From Adiantum capillus-veneris (lineage: Eukaryota > Streptophyta > Polypodiopsida > Polypodiales > Pteridaceae), in the NCBI GenBank assembly GCA_014529385.2, contig CM043962.1:123184470-123248469 (forward strand): a DNA stretch of 64,000 bases. Reading direction: 5' to 3'. A program made the translations under genes and the position numbers. Under the pieces are notes generated by a model. The model had not been told where the DNA came from and ran no database searches. It saw only the letters and a list, made by a program, of their open reading frames with translations. Shown one piece after another: positions 61,496 through 64,000 of this stretch. The stretch's first letter is position 1. Each line of letters opens with the position of its first letter.

Positions 61496-63733
61496 CCAAA
61501 CGCTATGGCTATCCCTACCATTTCACTGTACATAGGCGTGTGTGAGTTAGGGGGCTTTTCCCATATCTTCTTAAAAAACCCTCAGCTAGCTAGTCACTGG
61601 GCTAGTGAGCCAAAAAAAAAAAAAAGAGTATATTATGGCCTCTTTGTGTGTAAATATTTCATTGTATATATGGCCTAAATATAGGGATTTTTTATAATTA
61701 TTTTGGTATTTTATTTAAATATTTCTACTTAGGTGTGTGTTTTATTAAACCTATGTACACCTTCTTTCATCCTCTTACACCATAATTATATTTTTTGCCA
61801 ATATGTACATACTCTAACCTCATATTTTTCCTTTATACAAATCACTCCCACATTTTCACCCTCACCCTCGTGAAAACAAAAAATTGATTTCTACTCATTG
61901 GTTACGTTTATTATATTATTTACTTGCATGCCTTTTCTTCTTTCACCCAAAATAATTCAAGGAGGGACCATATCATATGATTCCAATATCTTTCCATATC
62001 CATAACTCCTCCATATTTTTATTATTATTTTTACTCATTATTCTAACACCATGTGCTCATTGAGCTAAAGTCCATGAATAGTCCATACACTAGTCCCACC
62101 ATGTATATATGTCTTTATTCACCAATAATCCTCCTCCATGCATGGGTCAAGGGCAACTTGGATGCTTTGTATTATAATATGACAAAGGAGGGGCTCACTC
62201 TTGGATGCATTGTACAAATTCAACAAAGGAGGAGGCCACTAAAAGACTTTTGCAGGCATAAAAACATGCTTTTTTGTGAGAATTTTGGCACCTACTTCCA
62301 CTCCGAATTTGGAGCGGTGGTCAAAAGAGAAAATGTAGCCCACGCTCTGAATAATCATCTCAAATTTTTTCATGATTTTTGAAGCTACTAGAGGTGAGAT
62401 ATGATTTTTTGAGTGGACCCCAGTCTGCCCACTTTTCTCACGAGTAGCCCTTAGTCTTCTCTCATCCTTCCACACACCTACTCACTCTTACACATCCCTC
62501 CCTCTCCTTCCCTCACTCAAACCTGCAATTTCCATGGCTTCTCTCACCCTCTTCACCATTACCCTTCTCTCTCATCCCTATAGTTCTTTTATGAACCTCT
62601 ACATACATACACCCTCTCCATGTCTCTCTCTATTGCTTCTATGTTACAATTTCATTTACCTCTCCTAAAAATATATAAAATTCAGCATCTTAACCATGAT
62701 AACTTCTGCAAATTGAGGATTTTTCATCAACAAATCCTCTTTTCATCGTGGTGGTCAACCGTGGCGGCGGCGTAAAGAAGCGAAGAAGAAGAAGAAGACC
62801 AGCGGTCATTTTTTCCACAATCTACACAAGGGTGAGTTCAAGCTTCTTCAAAGCTTCACCATCTCAATGATTCTCTTTTAATTCACCCCTCTTCCTTCAT
62901 CAAATCAACTCATCCTACCCATTGTAAATGTATCACTAACAATTCTAGTAATTATTACCACTAACAACTAACTTCTCTTGTAAAAATGCACCCACACTAT
63001 CAACATATGGAGTAGGCAACCACACAAGTAAACCAAATTCACTCACTTCCATGGAAGTTTCTCTCCTTTCACCACATCAATAATTCTCTTACTTGAGCCC
63101 ACATCCATGTGACTCAAGAGAAAAGAGAGACCCCATTCTCATTTTAAATTCATAAAAATTTATAATCCTTGATCTTTCCTAATAAAATTGATTAGGCTTA
63201 ATCCTAATCAAGGCTTCTAAAACCTATAAATAGAACCCATTCCTCTTTGTAAAAGACATCACTATACCATTGCACACTAGATTGAGCGTACCACACACCA
63301 GTTCTATCTTGGTTGTAAAGAGAGAATAAGCTTTCTATACACCATCACCTTGGTGCATAGAAAAGCTTGAGCTAGTTTGAGTGAGTGCGAGTAGAAGATA
63401 TTCTTCCTACCATTGTTGTATCTACCCCAACATCAATGAATTGGTAGTTTTGGGTGAAATTCATGTCCAAAGGCTCACGCTTCTCCTCCAATTTGGCTTG
63501 GCAAACTCATTCAGCTTCATAAGGTGACTTGTTTCATTGAAGGTTGTTGTTTTGTTGCTTGTGATTCATTGGCTATTGTTTGGCTACCATTGTAAGAGGG
63601 TGGATGGTGAGAGGGCTCCCATCACCCTAAGACAATGTGCTAGTGATGCTATAACCAAATCTTGTCACTTGATTCCGCAAGCTCTAAGTTCCTTTTTGTG
63701 CAAAATATAAAGTTGAAGCTAAGTTGTACACCA

Positions 63734-63822
<89 letters not shown>

Positions 63823-64000
63823 TTTTAGTGTGTGAGAGTGTTCCATTGGTGTTAGGCTTAGTGTAAATTCCTTGCTTGTTTGTGGGTTGCTCTAACGATT
63901 CTCCTCTTTTGCGTCCTAGTTTGCTCTTAAACTAGGTGGTGCCCCTTGTGTAGTTGGGATCAGGCTGTGGGTTTGTTGTTTTGGTTTGTGTTGTGTTGTG
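61496..64000. other. Unassigned AT-rich and CT-rich sequence
   Basis: No conserved reading frame is seen. There is a poly-A run near 61612-61625, long AT-rich stretches to 62050, and CT-rich DNA at 62460-62660. A promoter-like TATAAATAG lies at 63225-63233, followed by a pyrimidine-rich leader-like region. This resembles LTR organisation, but no second copy is present to confirm it. A long (CT)n tract lies at 63732-63819. Confidence 0.45.
63732..63819. repeat. (CT)n microsatellite
   Basis: About 88 bp of CT repeats with a single G interruption near 63753. Confidence 0.95.

Noticed and set aside
62053-62382. Open frame of 109 codons
   Set aside because: No conserved motif and composition like the surrounding AT-rich DNA.
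61496-64000. Host promoter or gene at TATAAATAG (63225)
   Set aside because: No downstream coding sequence or exon pattern is seen inside the window; an LTR promoter is equally likely.

Overview
The window looks like repeat-rich intergenic DNA of a land plant. I see no convincing host gene, rRNA or tRNA. Nearly all recognisable coding sequence belongs to retrotransposons: Ty3/gypsy elements of Tat/Athila-like type, two Ty1/copia fragments and one Penelope-like reverse transcriptase. Nested giant Ty3 elements plus a Penelope-like element with a CxC motif would suit a large-genome plant such as a fern, lycophyte or gymnosperm, but this is a weak inference and I cannot name the species.

Layout. 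(1) 1-12081, + strand: the 3' part of giant Ty3 element C. It has Gag/PR1, a clean loss of RT and RNase H, integrase plus a second protease-like domain (PR2) and a tryptophan-rich tail, then a 2.9-kb spacer with five perfect 24-bp palindromes, a 1,085-aa coiled-coil protein (called ORF-X here), a polypurine tract (PPT) and a 933-bp LTR. (2) 12082-15225: a decayed ORF-X (remnant E) into which C inserted. (3) About 15226-23236, + strand: element D, a related Gag-PR1-PR2 element without RT, RNase H or integrase. (4) 23237-26407: LTR-like and unassigned sequence, ending in a copia-type LTR and primer-binding site (PBS). (5) 26408-53735, - strand: giant element B, with LTRs of about 910 bp and a perfect 5-bp target duplication (CTGAC), about 18.5 kb without its insert. 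Element A (26587-35362, - strand, 8.8 kb, dual-RNase-H Tat type) sits inside B's 3' LTR, and B's 5' LTR preserves the empty site. (6) 53741-60047: a Penelope-like region bounded by (CA)n plus a short direct repeat. (7) 60044-61495, - strand: a copia pol fragment. (8) 61496-64000: unassigned DNA.

How the parts fit together. C, B and D share an unusual plan: Gag with zinc knuckles, PR1, (RT-RNase H), two H2C2 modules, integrase, a charged linker, PR2 and W-x-x-K repeats, then a PPT. In D an LTR-like sequence follows that PPT directly. In B and C a PPT-like tract is still present there, but about 6 kb more (palindrome-bearing spacer, ORF-X, second PPT) lies before the LTR. The simplest reading is that an ancestor gained a spacer/ORF-X cassette beyond its original 3' end.

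Relative ages by eye: A's LTRs are about 98% identical and B's about 96%, which agrees with A being nested in B. Percentages and repeat counts were made by eye. Family assignments rest on motif recognition, not on database searches.
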